A stretch of 64,000 nt of DNA from Limnephilus marmoratus (Eukaryota; Arthropoda; Insecta; Trichoptera; Limnephilidae), in contig OU862910.1 in the NCBI GenBank assembly GCA_917880885.1, positions 16,504,710-16,568,709 on the forward strand, in the 5' to 3' direction. How positions within the stretch are numbered: position 1 is the first letter of the stretch; the number at the start of each line of letters is the position of its first letter. Both the position numbers and the translations under genes were made by a program. Positions 44,564 to 56,689 of this stretch are shown here, piece by piece. The notes under the pieces are model-generated. The model saw only the letters and a program-made list of their open reading frames with translations, ran no database searches and was not told where the DNA came from.

Positions 44564-45480
44564 CTAGCTGAACCCGACCACGCTTCGCTGTGGCTTTGTC
44601 TGATTTTAATTATTAGAGGAGTTAACAAAAATTGTCTAGCAACTGTGCATTTTCCAAGAAGACACATTGCTTAATTGAATATCTGCTGTGACTATTCTGT
44701 ATTGTAGAATATAAGGGAAGAAAAAAAAACATTCGTAAATTTTTTTAAATTATTTATTTATTCAGACCTTAAAGGCTTTTACAATATCACGTTATTATAG
44801 ATCTAGTTTTTCAGGAGTATAATTATAAGCATGTCGTATATAACACAATAAACTTAAAAAGTAACGCCAGAAGGCCCGGCGCTGCGCAGAGTCGTTGCGG
44901 CCTTACCGCGCGCGCCCCGAGACCTGCGCGGCCCTCGCGCGTTGAATCATCAGTAATTCCTTGCAACAAATTTATCAGTGGTGATATTGGCTGATCAATT
45001 TCAGGTAGCTCACTTTGCCGCTCGCACAACAAATTCCTTGAGTTTCTCCTTTAAATTTCATCGCTTTGCGGTGTGGATAAACTTTATCCATTTTACCGAT
45101 TTGAACAAATTTACATGAGGTATTGTATTGAATATCTGGTTCGTATGAAAAGGCAATGCGATGGTACGAAGCATGGTTATTCAAAAGTTGCACTTGCATT
45201 CGTCTTCGGCGTTGATCTATTTCTTCTTGACGTTGTTGAGATGAATGTGCTGCTCGTCTTCTTCGCGCTTCTACTCGTAAGCTTTTAAGCCCGACGATTC
45301 GCCAGTTCTTCTGCTCGCCTCTGAATAATTCTAGCTCGAACATTTTCATTATCGTCTAAACGTTCTTGATCAGTGCGGTTTGATCTTCTCTTACGATCTG
45401 CGTTTGTGTGTCGAGTACGACAGTCTATGTTTGAAAGTGAGCGAGGCATCCCACGAATGGTGATCAACCTTGAAAAAACT
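44564..45480 (-). mobile_element. Decayed Helitron with 3' terminus and coding fragment
   Basis: On minus the element ends CACAGCGAAGCGTGGTCGGG then TTCAGCTAG (CTAG at 44564-44567). Upstream lies part of the Helitron protein. A GC-rich patch (44880-44945) is in between. The 5' end is not located. Confidence 0.65.
44975..45467 (-). pseudogene. N-terminal fragment of Helitron Rep/helicase protein
   Basis: Two overlapping minus frames give MPRSLSNIDCRTRHTNADRK, then basic RRA/EE repeats (RRRRAAHSSQQRQEEIDQRR), then AFSYEPDIQYNTSCKFVQIG, MDKVYPHRKAMKFKGETQGI and CCASGK. This is the conserved start of insect Helitron proteins, before the Rep domain. A frameshift near 45300 and loss of the Rep and helicase domains make it dead. 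Confidence 0.75.
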
Positions 45481-45953
45481 TACACATCAATCAACTGGTC
45501 ACAGTTACACTTTTTTGACCCTTTGAAAATTTGTCATATATAATTCGATTTGTTAATCTGATTTTTTGTAGGTTGTTGTTGACATTCAGTACAATTATGA
45601 GTAAATTTAAAACGCACAGAGAAAACAAGTGAGTGAAAATAATAATATAATTTGATAGATATAATTCTACTTTTAAATCCGATTAAATTCTTTTAATTCC
45701 TAATTTTAGGTACCATAAATTTTTGTAACTTTTAATAAAATGGCAACACTGTCTAGAACTGTCATTCCATTGTTTACTATGACGAATTATGAGTCAATTT
45801 AAAACGCATAAAATTATCCTTTTCCTTTGGAACTTCCAAATAAATTCTAAAATTCTCTTCTGCTAAAATGCAATGTTCTGTAAAAATTTTGAGTGAATCC
45901 ATCGATTACTTTCCGAGATTAGCGAACGCAAACATACGGAACCTAAATTTTTA

Positions 45954-46340
45954 TATACAGGGTGTCCGGGGGTAAAGTGCATTAACTTCGGGAGATGATT
46001 CTACATGATGGTAGGAGTAAAAAAGATTAACAACTTTTTCCGAAATTCCAACATTTTTTTTCCCATACAAAAAGACGTACCTACTAAAAATCCTTAGTGT
46101 GAGGTACGATCTTACTTGCTGAGAGCCTGTCGAGCGCCCGACTCGGTTGTGATTGGCCCGTATCGTAACAGCGGAAAATAATAAATCTGCCCGCTCACGC
46201 CGGACTAATTTTATCTTTTTACCTCAAAACTACCCCTAAAAGTTAAAATTTCGAAAAAAGTTATTTATCTTTTTTACTTGAACTATCACGTAGAATCACC
46301 TCCCGAAGTTAATGCACTTTACCCCCGGACATCCTGTATA
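45954..46340. mobile_element. Mariner-type MITE, about 100-bp TIRs
   Basis: The left end TATACAGGGTGTCCGGGGGT and the right end ACCCCCGGACATCCTGTATA are inverted. Inversion extends about 100 bp inward (CATTAACTTCGGGAG / CTCCCGAAGTTAATG). TA duplication at both ends. Confidence 0.85.
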
Positions 46341-46739
46341 TAGAAGATTAATAACAGTCAAAAAATTAAATAATGTTCTTTCGCAAATCTAGCAAAGTGG
46401 AGGGAAATTGGAAGTGATCCTGTTCCGTCCCGTGTGACTGTATGCCACAAGCAGTTTCAAATATCTGTGTATTCTTTCTTGGACTTCTAATCTAATTTTT
46501 TTACACTTCTGGGGTGCTAGCATGGTCGATCGATAAGGATTGATAGGATCACTTTTGGTAACTTCTCATCATTCCCTAGCATGATTGCAGATCGCTAACG
46601 AATAAGTAACAGTTCACAATGACTGAGTGTTCTTAAATATGTTCGACTTCAACTATTATTATTATTAATTCGTTCATTATTATTACTACGAAAACCTTAC
46701 CACGCAGCTCAAAACAGTGAAGAGATTCGTCCACCCTGA

Positions 46740-47460
46740 TAAGCGGTTCAAATAAACTTTTCTTACTTTAACCAATGATTCCTGACATTATATGGATTAA
46801 AAAATGTCATTGAAATTTTGGTTTTCGGTTACATGTACTGAATTCTTTTTTTTTCAACTTTAAACGTAAAAAAACAAAATGTGGAATTCACACGTGGTAG
46901 AAGCGAAACTTTACCAAAACAATATTAACCAACAGGAGCTTTGAAAAGTGACATCATAATCAAAGCGGCCAATGAGCGCAGGTTGACGCTTCGTAGGTAC
47001 TGTAATGCGTCATTTCCGTTTCATCCTAGTTTCAACAATCTCAACCAATTGGAGCCTTGAAAAGTGACATCATAATCAAAGCGGCCAATGAGCGCAGTTT
47101 GACGCTTCGTAGGTACTGTAATGCGTCATTTCCGTTTCATTCGAGTTTCAACAATCTCAACCAATTGGAGCATTGAAAAGTGACATCATAATCAAAGCCG
47201 CCAATGAGAGCAGTTTGACGCTTCGTGGGTACTGTAATGCGTCATTTCCGTTTCATCCCAGTTTCAACAATCTCAACAAATTGGAGCCTTGAAAAGTGAC
47301 ATCATAATCAAAGCGGCCTTTCCGTTTCATCCTAATTTCAAATCACAACGATGCTAAAGAAGTTTCACTTCAAAAATAGTAGGCATTGGAGAGTTAAGGT
47401 CAGGATGAGGGATTGGGCGGTTACTCGTTACACTTGAGTGACCAGGTATGAAATGTAGAA
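46740..47460. repeat. Repeat related to 35562, carrying a 116-bp minisatellite
   Basis: Outer parts match 35590-35785 (TTCCTGACATTAT, TCAGGATGAGGGATTGGGCG). The interior is expanded by the tandem array at 46935-47345. Confidence 0.6.
46935..47345. repeat. Four 116-bp tandem units (last truncated)
   Basis: Units begin GGAGCTTTGAAAAGTGACAT at 46935, 47051, 47167 and 47283. Each includes CAATGAGCGCAG and ACGCTTCGTAGGTACTG except the shortened last. Confidence 0.95.
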
Positions 47461-47535
47461 GAAGAAGAAAAATTTTAAAAAGAAAACAACTTTAAAAAAG
47501 ATACGTTTTAAGATTTTCACGGCCAAAAGCATTTT

Positions 47536-47774
47536 CGTTATTTGTTTTTGGGGTGTTACGCCGTGTTGCGCTACCTCCTTCTTTAGCCAACGTTTCGGAC
47601 ATCGTCGCAGTGTCCATCATCAGGGTAGATCCGGCAGATCCGATAGATGTAGATCTCACACATCTACCGGATCTGCCGGATCTGCCCTGATGATGGACAC
47701 TGCAACGATGTGTGAAACGTTGGCTAAAGAAGGAGGTAGCGCAACACGGTGTAACACCCCAGAAACAAATAACG
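47536..47774. mobile_element. Foldback with Penelope-like motif, copy 3
   Basis: Arms of about 100 bp (GTTATTTGTTTTTGGGGTGT... and its inverse) surround ATCCGGCAGATCCGATAGAT-type short repeats. CCTGATGATGGACACTGCAA and GAAACGTTGGC are present in the right arm. Arms diverge at a few sites (cggaca versus tgtgaa). Confidence 0.85.
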
Positions 47775-48210
47775 AAAACATTTAAAATGTCACCGGAGGT
47801 CAAAATTTCATTAAAAATCTTAAAACCCTATATAATAATATATAGCCTATTATTCTAGAAAAAAAATATTTTTCTCATTGCTAACGTTCCTTCTCCTCTT
47901 TTGTTCTTTCGTATCTTAGTTTCACGCGGAGTTTACTTGGTATGTTTTGATGCGTACCTACTTACACACATACACATACATACATTTTAATTTAATCACA
48001 GAAGTTGTGAATATATTAGTAAATTGAATGAATACTTTTACTTGTCATATCATTTGATCATTGACCTCTGTTGCGATAAATATATAACATTTTTCAACAG
48101 AATCAATGGCAAAATATCATTTATTTACGTATTTTACCAGGCTTTTATCAAAATTAAAGTAGGCATAAAAAGTATTTTGTAATATAAATAAGGTTTTAAA
48201 TAAATTTTGA

Positions 48211-48411
48211 TGGCCGGCGTAGTCCAGCGGTAAGGCTCTTGATTAGCACGTCGAAGGTCGCGGGATCGAATCCCGGCGTGGCAAATAAATTTTATTTGAT
48301 TAATTTGTGTAATTTCACAATATATTCATTTAAAATAATATAAAGTATATTTGCGGCACGTTCCAGAGTGGAAGATACTCTCAGTATCGCCCTGATTTAA
48401 GACCACCATTC
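48211..48411 (+). repeat. SINE family 1, copy C (3' truncated)
   Basis: Starts GGCCGGCGTAGTCCAGCGGT (A box) and carries the B box GGGATCGAATCCCGGC. Stops after GACCACCATTC. Confidence 0.85.
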
Positions 48412-48635
48412 CATTTTCTAACTCGATTTAATCGAAAACGAAAGTTCAAATCAAAAAAAGTTATCCCACAAAATCGACTTCAAAAAATGTGATACAGATT
48501 TATAGTTTTCCACCTGTACTACTAATTTTGTATACAGTGTGTTAGCACCAATACGAAGTTTAGAAATTTAATAATATTTATATCATTATTTCAACTTCAG
48601 TAGTACAAAATACTAATTTAAAAAAGGTAAAATAC

Positions 48636-48826
48636 ATTTTTTTCACATGAATACCGCACAAGAGTCCCGACTGCTCCCGTCTGGAGCCAGTGGGACTATG
48701 GCATCCCCAATTCGGGTATGTTGTGAGGCTGAAGGTAGTGGGTAGAGGAAGGAGATAGGGAAGAGGAAGGTGGGGAAGTACCTGGCATGGCAAATAAATG
48801 AAATTTATTTGCCATGCCGGGATTAC
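48636..48826 (-). repeat. SINE family 1, copy D (internal deletion)
   Basis: The 3' block (GAATACCGCACAAGAGTC to GGGGAAGTACCTGGC) is joined to CAAATAAATGAAATTTATTTG and the end of the head. Confidence 0.8.
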
Positions 48827-48895
48827 AAAAATATGCAAGGCCATGCCACTATTGATTGTCAATGTAGTGCGTTACCCGGTAATTACTCAATGTAC

Positions 48896-49200
48896 CTTTT
48901 TTTTACAGTGAATACCTCACAAGAATCTCAACTGCTCCCGTCTGGAGCCAGTGAGACTATGGCATCCCCAATTGGGGTATGTTGTGAGGCTGAAGGTAGT
49001 GGGGAGGGGAAGGAGATGGGGAAGAGGAAGGTTGGGAAGTGCCTGGCTATTCAGATCTGGTCACTAAACACAGCTAAAGCCATTTTCAAGCAACGTTTCA
49101 ATTCTGAATGGTGGTCTATCGAGGGCGATACTGATAGTATCTTCCACTCTGGAACATGCCGCAAATATACTATATATTATTTTAAATGAATTAATTAATT
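48896..49200 (-). repeat. SINE family 1, copy E (head lost)
   Basis: Shares TCCCGTCTGGAGCCAGTGAG through CCGCAAATATACTATATATT. Stops before the tRNA-like head. Copies C-E are clustered in 1 kb. Confidence 0.85.
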
Positions 49201-49772
49201 GTACCTACAATAAATAAGAAATTAGATGGAAACATATTATTGGTACCCACTGTGAAATATGTATTATGTGTAAAATGCAATATTGTATTAATTATCTTAA
49301 ATAATTGAGCATCTCTTGGCAACAATATTCTTAACAATCATGACCTCGCTTATATTTAATCATTGTGGGAAAACTCAAAGTTAATGAGCATTTGTTTTGA
49401 AAGTAATATTTTCTTGTTTCGACAAATGATGTTGCACGTAAACTATGTACATAAATTCCGGTAGAAACTCGGGTTAACGTTAGTAATGGTCAGTAAAATC
49501 AGTTTACTTCAAAATTCATACAAAATATTTTGTTTTTAGATCGTACTTGGATATTAGTGATATCGTGATACGGGTAGGAACCCATTGCCTAGTATGGTAG
49601 TCGATAGAGCCCAATAAACTGTGTAAAATTAGGGTTGCCAACCGTCTAGGTCTAGAGTCTAGAGTCTAGAATCTTAAATTATTTTACATAAGATATATTT
49701 TTGGGGAAGCGTTTTATAACAAAGACTTTGTTGATTTAAATATGGGGTTATTATTGACTCCCGAATTTGACA

Positions 49773-50201
49773 GCTCTACACAGGAGGACGTGAAGAAAAT
49801 AATTCCCCTCGGGGCTGTCATCTTTGCGGTTGCTGTGTGGAGGATCTTTTTTAGGAAGGAAGGAGAGGAAGTTCTGGGAAATAAAATATATGAGGTATGG
49901 GTAGGAATCTAGGGGTCAGTCTGTCCAGGAGTGACGGATGGATGAATCTATCCCTTCCACTACGGTGCAAGGCGATGTTCCGAGAGAATCCTGCTGGAGC
50001 GGTCAAAAGGTCTACCTCTACTAGTCTCTCCTGATCCGGCCTGCCAAGTAGTTGGTAGGCAAACGCATTTCGCCGCCAAGATCAGGATAAATCTCACGCC
50101 ATGAACCCGAGCATCCCAGCTAACAAATCCCGGCGAAACGCTTGGTGTGACCTATTTTATATAATAACTGGTTTCCGGGGCGGCGGTACCCATACTTGCC
50201 T
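49773..50201 (-). repeat. Dispersed repeat family 2, copy
   Basis: Inverted relative to 17061. CTCCAGCAGG-, GGTAGGAATCTAGGGGTCAG- and GGGGCGGCGGTACCCATAC-type blocks are in order. Confidence 0.75.
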
Positions 50202-50654
50202 GCCAAATGCGTAGTTGTCATTTAAAAATACAAGGAAAATCATTTTCATAAAATCATCTCGCTAAGGGCACCCGCAGACGACAGACTTTACTTGCAGCGA
50301 TAGTTTGAAAACTATTGCAAAATTCATACAATTTATCGTGTGTGTCTATTGTGGGCGCACCTCGCGCACCTCCTTGTACCGTAATGGAGTTATTTGCCCG
50401 CAACTGTTGCAATGCAGCTATGTCCTCATTAATAGTCTTCCAAAAATAATTCTTTTTTTTAGGAAAATGAGAATTTAAGCACGAAAACTGTAAAAATGTG
50501 GCTTATAAATGAAAAATCCATGTATCCGTAAAATAAAAGAAAGATTGTTGATGTTGTGGCTGTTACTTTTTTTAAAAATATTTGTACCTTTATCTCAAAT
50601 GATACCAAATCTGCTATTTTATGAAATTCTTCGGGAAGATTATTAAAATATTGT

Positions 50655-50760
50655 ATCTCATTGTATTGGTTGTTATGTTATGTATTGGTTGTTATGTTAT
50701 TTTATGTATTGGTTGTTATGTTATTGTATTATCCCATTGGTTGTTATATTATTTTTTTTA
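50655..50760. repeat. TGTATTGGTTGTTATGTTAT tandem repeat
   Basis: About four 20-25-bp imperfect units. Confidence 0.8.
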
Positions 50761-51164
50761 AATTACATTTCATTTTAATATTTGTAATCGTAAATCTTTT
50801 TACAGAGGTCTTCAATTTCCTCTACACTTTTGAAATTACACATATTATTTTTTTTACCATAACGAGTGTATATTGAGGTAGAACCTGCAGACAAGCAGCC
50901 ATGTGGCAGCTTCGCGGGACTACCGATAAATGGTTTAAATTATATATTTATGTATACTATGTTTTTGATGGAAATAAAAAAAAATAATATAATAAATAAA
51001 AATAAAAATAAATAACAATAATAATAAAAATTGTTTTTGTGTGTAATTCATAGAATTCTAACTTTTTGACGTTGTAAGACCTTGATAATAGCATTTAATT
51101 TAATTTTATAAAAGTCTCTTATCACCTGGCGCCCGTATCAACCAGTAATAAAAACAGTTTTTTT

Positions 51165-51290
51165 AAATTAAATGAAGACGACATTAGTGAAACTCAATCG
51201 AAAATCTGGAGACAGAAAAATCAGAAAAAGATATTGGCACCTCTGGGACTCGAACCCAAGACCTTTCGCTTTCGACAGCAAAGGATTTGT
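51165..51290 (-). repeat. SINE family 3, truncated copy
   Basis: Body (CGAAAATCTGGAGACAGAAA) and B-box-like GGGACTCGAACCCAAGACC on plus match 19385-19558 in the same orientation. Confidence 0.7.
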
Positions 51291-51449
51291 GGAGTATTTC
51301 GATGATGAATAGTGGTCAACTGATTATTCCTTTGTCGGTAGTTGCAAATTATCCCGAAAGGATACTTCCATTTACACCTGTTAAAATATTTCTCAGGTAG
51401 ATAACACATGATATGTAAATATTCAGCAACCCTACACGATACATTTTGA

Positions 51450-51812
51450 CGGCTGGCGTAGTCCAGCGGTAAGGCTCTTGACTCGCACACCGAATCAAGA
51501 GCCCGGCGTGGCAAATAAATTATTTGATTAATTTGTGTTATTTCACAATTTATTCATTTAAAATAATATGTAGTATATTTGCGGCACGTTCCAGAGTGGA
51601 AGATACTCTCAGTATCGCCCTGGTGTAAGACCACCATTCAGAATTGAAACGTTGCTTGAAATGGCGTTAGCCGTGTTTGGTGACCAGATCTGAATAGCCA
51701 GGTACTTCCCCACCTTCCTCTTCCCTATCTCCTTCCCCTATCCACTACCTTCAGCCTCACAACATACCCCCATTGGGAATGCCATAGTCTCACTGACTCT
51801 TATAAAAAAAAC
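51450..51812 (+). repeat. SINE family 1, copy F (near full length)
   Basis: Head GGCTGGCGTAGTCCAGCGGT, with a deletion of the B-box area, then the full body to ACTCTTATAAAAAAAA. Confidence 0.85.
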
Positions 51813-52408
51813 GGTAACGGAGCGGTATTCATAGAAAAAAAACAAGGTTTAAATGTTTTTTTTGCAACGCCAGGCAATGGAATATCGTCATCAGTTGAGC
51901 TGTTTGATAAAGTAGCTTTTGAAAGTGTGGCCACGGTGAATTTTTAATTCGTTCCCAATTTTCATCGCCAGAATTTAGATCGGTGAGGTCAGAATTGGTC
52001 GCATTCATCATCACCCTCTTCCAGGAAAGACAGTTTTTGGTGCACTGACCAGCAATTGAAAAATAATTTAAAGGAAACAAGTTAGATGTCTATAACCCAA
52101 CCGCACCAAAATTGGAACACGATATTAAATGATTTTTTCAAAATGTGTTTATAGTTGGGCCTTTTTTATGATGAAAACAAAAAACAAATTGTTAAAAAAT
52201 TGTTTCAGGACTATCTGGGTCTATCATAGGGTATTTGGTACCAACACTAATAATTTCTGAACACCGGTTGATAAATTGATGTAAAAAATATTTACGTTGG
52301 AGCGTACTGAATTGATATTATAATTTCAATTTTGAAAAAGAAATTAAAATGATTTTCCGTTATAAATGTGGATACCTACTTTAACGTTTGTTTGAATTAT
52401 TCATTTTG

Positions 52409-52841
52409 CGAGGCGGGTATGAGTACCGCCGCCCCGGGAACCATTTATTGGATAACCAACACCTCTGCCATAGGTCACCCCACGCTACGTTTGGTGACTT
52501 AGCTGGGATGCACGGGTTCATGGGGTTAGGTTCATCCGGGTCTTGGCGGCAGATGCGTCTGCCCTCCTACTGCGTGGCGGGCCGGATTATGGTTGAGGGA
52601 AGCCTTTTGACTTCTCCAGCCGAACTCTCTCAACCCATCGCCTTGAATGGATTCATACGTTTGTCACTCCTGGATACTGACTCCTATATTCCTACATACC
52701 CTTCATACTATTTTCCTTCCCAGAACTTCATCTCCTTCCTTTCCTTTAAATCACCCTCCAAATAACATCCCCTAATATGACATAGGCCCTAAGGAAAATT
52801 GTTTTCCTCAGGGCCTCCTGCATGGAGCTAACATAAAAAAA
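52409..52841 (+). repeat. Dispersed repeat family 2, most complete copy
   Basis: Runs from CGAGGCGGGTATGAGTACCG to GGGCCTCCTGCATGGAGCTA plus an A run, about 430 bp. The open frame across part of it is chance. Confidence 0.8.
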
Positions 52842-53837
52842 TTCTACACACAAACAGTTCCAATTTTGAGAATAACACTTAAATTGAGTTCAAAATTGTA
52901 CAATATTTTACATTTCACACAAATATTTCATGGGGATAAACAATCACGGATAGTCAACACAAATAAATAAGTTTGCTTATAATTTCCTTGTGGGACGGTC
53001 CTGAGTTGCCCATTTACGAGTAAAACAATTTGAACAATGACAAACTCCACCATTTGTATTTCTATTTCTAGTGGCTAAGTAGGAACCCACAATTACCTCC
53101 CTACTTATAACTTACGTACAGTTTGCAAATATCGTTCGAAATTTCAATCAAAAACAAAAAAAAATCTCATCCATTTGACAAGCCCAAGAACCAAAAGTCA
53201 AATTCCAATAAAAAGGTAGATTTCCGTAAAATGACATTTCTAAAGCAATGAGAATAAGAAGGAAAGTGAAACCATAAATTTAGAATGATTTACGTAAAGA
53301 TTGAAGAATTTGTATAAAACTTTGAGCTCCAAGCTTTTTTGTCGCTGCATACTAATTCGATAGACTTAGCCAAAGTTTTTTCTCTAACAATATGTCGGAG
53401 AATTTGGTATAGCGGCTGTCAGTCTGGTATGTATTTTTTTTAAGTTTAACTAATTATTGTGTTTATACGAAATTCCGTTACGTATAGGTACTGAAAATAG
53501 GCAATCATTTTTACAAGAAAAATGTTCATTAGAATAAAATTAAAACCAGGAAAAACTTTTCATATGTACAGACAGAAAAGAGAGCGTAGTTTTGCGTATT
53601 ACAATAATTATTAAAATTTTAAATGAATATCGTAAAAAAAAGAAAATTATTTTTTATTTCAATTATTGTACATCAAATTAACCATCCACTTATAGTACAA
53701 GAATTTTACATTATATATTTTAGGAACATAGATTTGCAAATAATTAGGAAGATATGTGTATAAACATTATATATCTACTGTTTTAAAAATTTCATTCAAC
53801 AGTACCAATTCTCTCGCTGTGCTGTTTTTTAACCGGT
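52842..53837. other. No gene seen
   Basis: AT-rich; no supported ORF or repeat recognised. Confidence 0.4.
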
Positions 53838-54955
53838 CCAGCTATCAAACTAATAAAATCCTATCTGTCCAACAGAAAACAATGTGTTAACATAGGGGAT
53901 AAAAACAGTCAACTCGAGAGTATAAACTACGGAGATCCACAAGGATCAATACTGGGGCCACTTTTATTCCAAATATACATAAATGACATCTGTCAGCTAA
54001 AACTACATGGTGAAATCTTCTTATACGCAGATGACACGGCAATTTTTTACTTCGGCAAAAACTTAGAAAGTCTATTAAAACAATCTCAAACGGATCTCAA
54101 TGTACTAAACGATTGGCTAATAAAAATATATTAACAATAAATATTAATAAAACCGGTTACATGATCTTAAGCTCACCTAAAAGAATAATACCATCGCATA
54201 AACCATTACAAATAGAAGAAAGAGACCTACATATCCTAGATAGTGAAAAATACCTGGGCTTATATATTGATAAACATTTAACATTTAAACAACACGTAGA
54301 AAAACTAAAAACAAAAATCATCCCATTAATTGGTGTATTTGGTAGAAATGCTCATCTTCTACCAACAGAGGTAAAGAGGGGCTTATACTTTAGCTTAATC
54401 CAGTCCCACCTAAATTATTTAATAGAAATATGGGGAAACACATACATTACGTACTTAAACGACTTGCAAATAATACAGAACAAAGTTATTAAAAAACTCT
54501 TCAACTATAACCCAGACACTCCCACAAAAAAAACCATACCAGGAAATGAACCTTTTGAAAATAAGAACATTGTACGAATATAACATATGTATTTTAATCT
54601 ACAAAATAAAAAATGGATTTATACACACAAACACAACATTTATAAAAACATCACAAGTACACGAACATTATACTAGACAACACAATAAATTGTACACAAA
54701 TACTGTCAAGACTGAAAGTGGCAAGAGAAGTATTGGTCACGAGGGAGTTCATATTTATAATCTCCTTCCAGATAACCTAAGAACGGAAAATAATATAAAA
54801 ACCTTAAAAAAAAACTATTTAAACTCAAAATGTTGAAACAAAATTAAAAATATTACTTTTTACTACTGTATTATATATGCTCTGTATTTAAGTTAAGAAA
54901 GCGAAATATCGTGTTTCTTTTAACTTAATAATAATAATAATAAAAAAAAGAACAT
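53838..54955 (+). pseudogene. 5'-truncated LINE, RT part, (TAA)n tail
   Basis: Three frames read through one RT. Frame 1 has KSYLSNRKQCVNI, GDPQGSILGPLLFQIYIND and YADDTAIFYFG up to about 54115. Frame 2 has EKYLGLYIDKHLTFKQHVEK and SHLNYLIEIWGNTY (54113-54583). Frame 3 has YTRQHNKLYTNTVKTESGKR (54546-54836). Two frameshifts separate them. The 3' end is (TAA)n at 54924-54949. It is a different family from the intact LINE at 5023. Confidence 0.85.
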
Positions 54956-55199
54956 CTTTTCTACCATATGGTATCTTGAAAAGTTGCGGTGACATTATGT
55001 ATTTACTACTAAATTGTAGTACACACTTACACAGTGGTATTTAAAACGCTTATTTTTCTTTACCTACGTCGGGTACCTACGCCGGGTTTTTGCGATGACC
55101 GCTAAATTGAGTATGAATTGTTTAAAACTCTGCTCTGCTCTGCATAATACTCCTAAGTTTGCTAATAATTATTTGGAAAATTCGCCTCTTCAAAGGCAA

Positions 55200-55720
55200 C
55201 ACAGATGGAGGCGTCTACTAATATCTACAGGAATTCCAAAAACTGAAAAAATCGAACTAATATCTATGAGAACTAAAGTGTTGACGAATATCTACAGCTC
55301 AAACTGTTGACTAATATCTATGAGAACCAAAGTGTTGACGAATATCTACAGCTCAAACTGCTGACTAATATCAATGAGAACCAAAGTGTTGACGCATATC
55401 TACAGCACTGGCAGAGGTTGGATTTGCAATTATGTATAGCATATTGGAATAACGTAATATTGCGTATGCAGTTTAAAAAACTTAATTTATGTAAGTATGT
55501 ATGTAAAAATCCCTAATATCGGACTATTGGACACATTTAGCTGATTAGTCCAACCTACGCTCTGTAGATATTAGTTCAACCTACGCTCTGTAGATATTAG
55601 TCAACACTGGGACCGTCATAGATATTCGTGCGACCTTAGCTCTGTAGATATTAGTCAACACTCTGAAGTTCGTAGATATTAGTTCAACTAGCTGTAGATA
55701 TTAGTATCTGGAGTCACACA
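55200..55720. repeat. Foldback-like inverted arrays of ATATCTACAG
   Basis: ATATCTACAG occurs at 55221, 55288, 55342 and 55396 (period about 54). Its complement CTGTAGATAT occurs at 55562, 55588, 55642 and 55692, with two degenerate copies between. The halves face each other around a 150-bp centre. Confidence 0.8.
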
Positions 55721-56024
55721 GATTGGGTAGTGAAGTAGTGAGTATAGTTCAGTCAAAGTTTACCGCCACCAACCAGTCTCCAAACTAAAAATCAGTTTAT
55801 TAGGATGTTTGTAACAGATCTATACTTTTATCGTTATACTAACTTAGCTTTGTTCTGTGAAACACCTAATCGGACTTAAGATTGATAATTATGTATATAT
55901 ATCCTTTACAACAAACTGTTGAGGTTTATTTTTAAAATTAAAATGATAACAAATTTACTTTAAATACGTACATTCGTCTACCTACCTTTTTGTATTATTG
56001 TTATTATAATATTTGTACTTATGA

Positions 56025-56200
56025 CCTGGACACACTGAACCCCGTATTCCTACCCACCCCTTAAACCCTTTTCCTTCCCAGAACTCTCCTCTCCTTCCTT
56101 TCCTTAAAAAAAATCTCCACACAGCATCCCCAAAGATGACATAGGCCCTGAGGGAAATCATTTTCCTCTGGGCCTCCTGTGTGGAGCTCACGTAAAAAAA
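56025..56200 (+). repeat. Dispersed repeat family 2, 3' part
   Basis: CCCCGTATTCCTACCCACCC to GGGCCTCCTGTGTGGAGCTC plus an A run; 5'-truncated, abuts SINE copy G. Confidence 0.75.
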
Positions 56201-56210
56201 AATATATCGT

Positions 56211-56574
56211 ACAGGAATTCCAACTGCTCCCAACCAGTGATACTTTGAAATCCCCTATCGGAGTATGTTGTGAGGTTGAAGGAGTGGGGAAATAAAGGCC
56301 GAGAGGAAGGTGGAAAGTATCTAACTATTCAGATCTGGTCACCAAACACGGCTAATACCATTTCAAGAAATGGTTCAATTCTGAATGGTGGTCTTATACT
56401 AGGACTATGCTGAGCATATGGAAACTGTGGAAAGTGCCGCAAATATGCTATTTGTTATATCAAATTACTAAATTGTTTAATTACACAAATTAATCGAATA
56501 CAATTTTCTCGCACACGCCGGAATTTGAACCCGCCGCCTCCGGATTGGTAGTCGAGATCCTAACTCTGGACTGT
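56211..56574 (-). repeat. SINE family 1, copy G (diverged)
   Basis: Body blocks TATGTTGTGAGGTTGAAGG, ATTCAGATCTGGTCACCAAA and a degenerate head with TTTGAACCCGCCGCC are in order. Confidence 0.75.
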
Positions 56575-56689
56575 GATGAATTTGAAAGGGTTGCTTAAAT
56601 ATATTAACTAAAACTTGAACAATAATATTTATTCAGTCAGAACTTAAAATTTCTTTGTTCATGTGAATTGAGTCAATGCTCCATATGCC

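Noticed and set aside
50661..50876. Hydrophobic membrane-like ORF
   Set aside because: Encoded by a TGTATTGGTTGTTATGTTAT tandem repeat.
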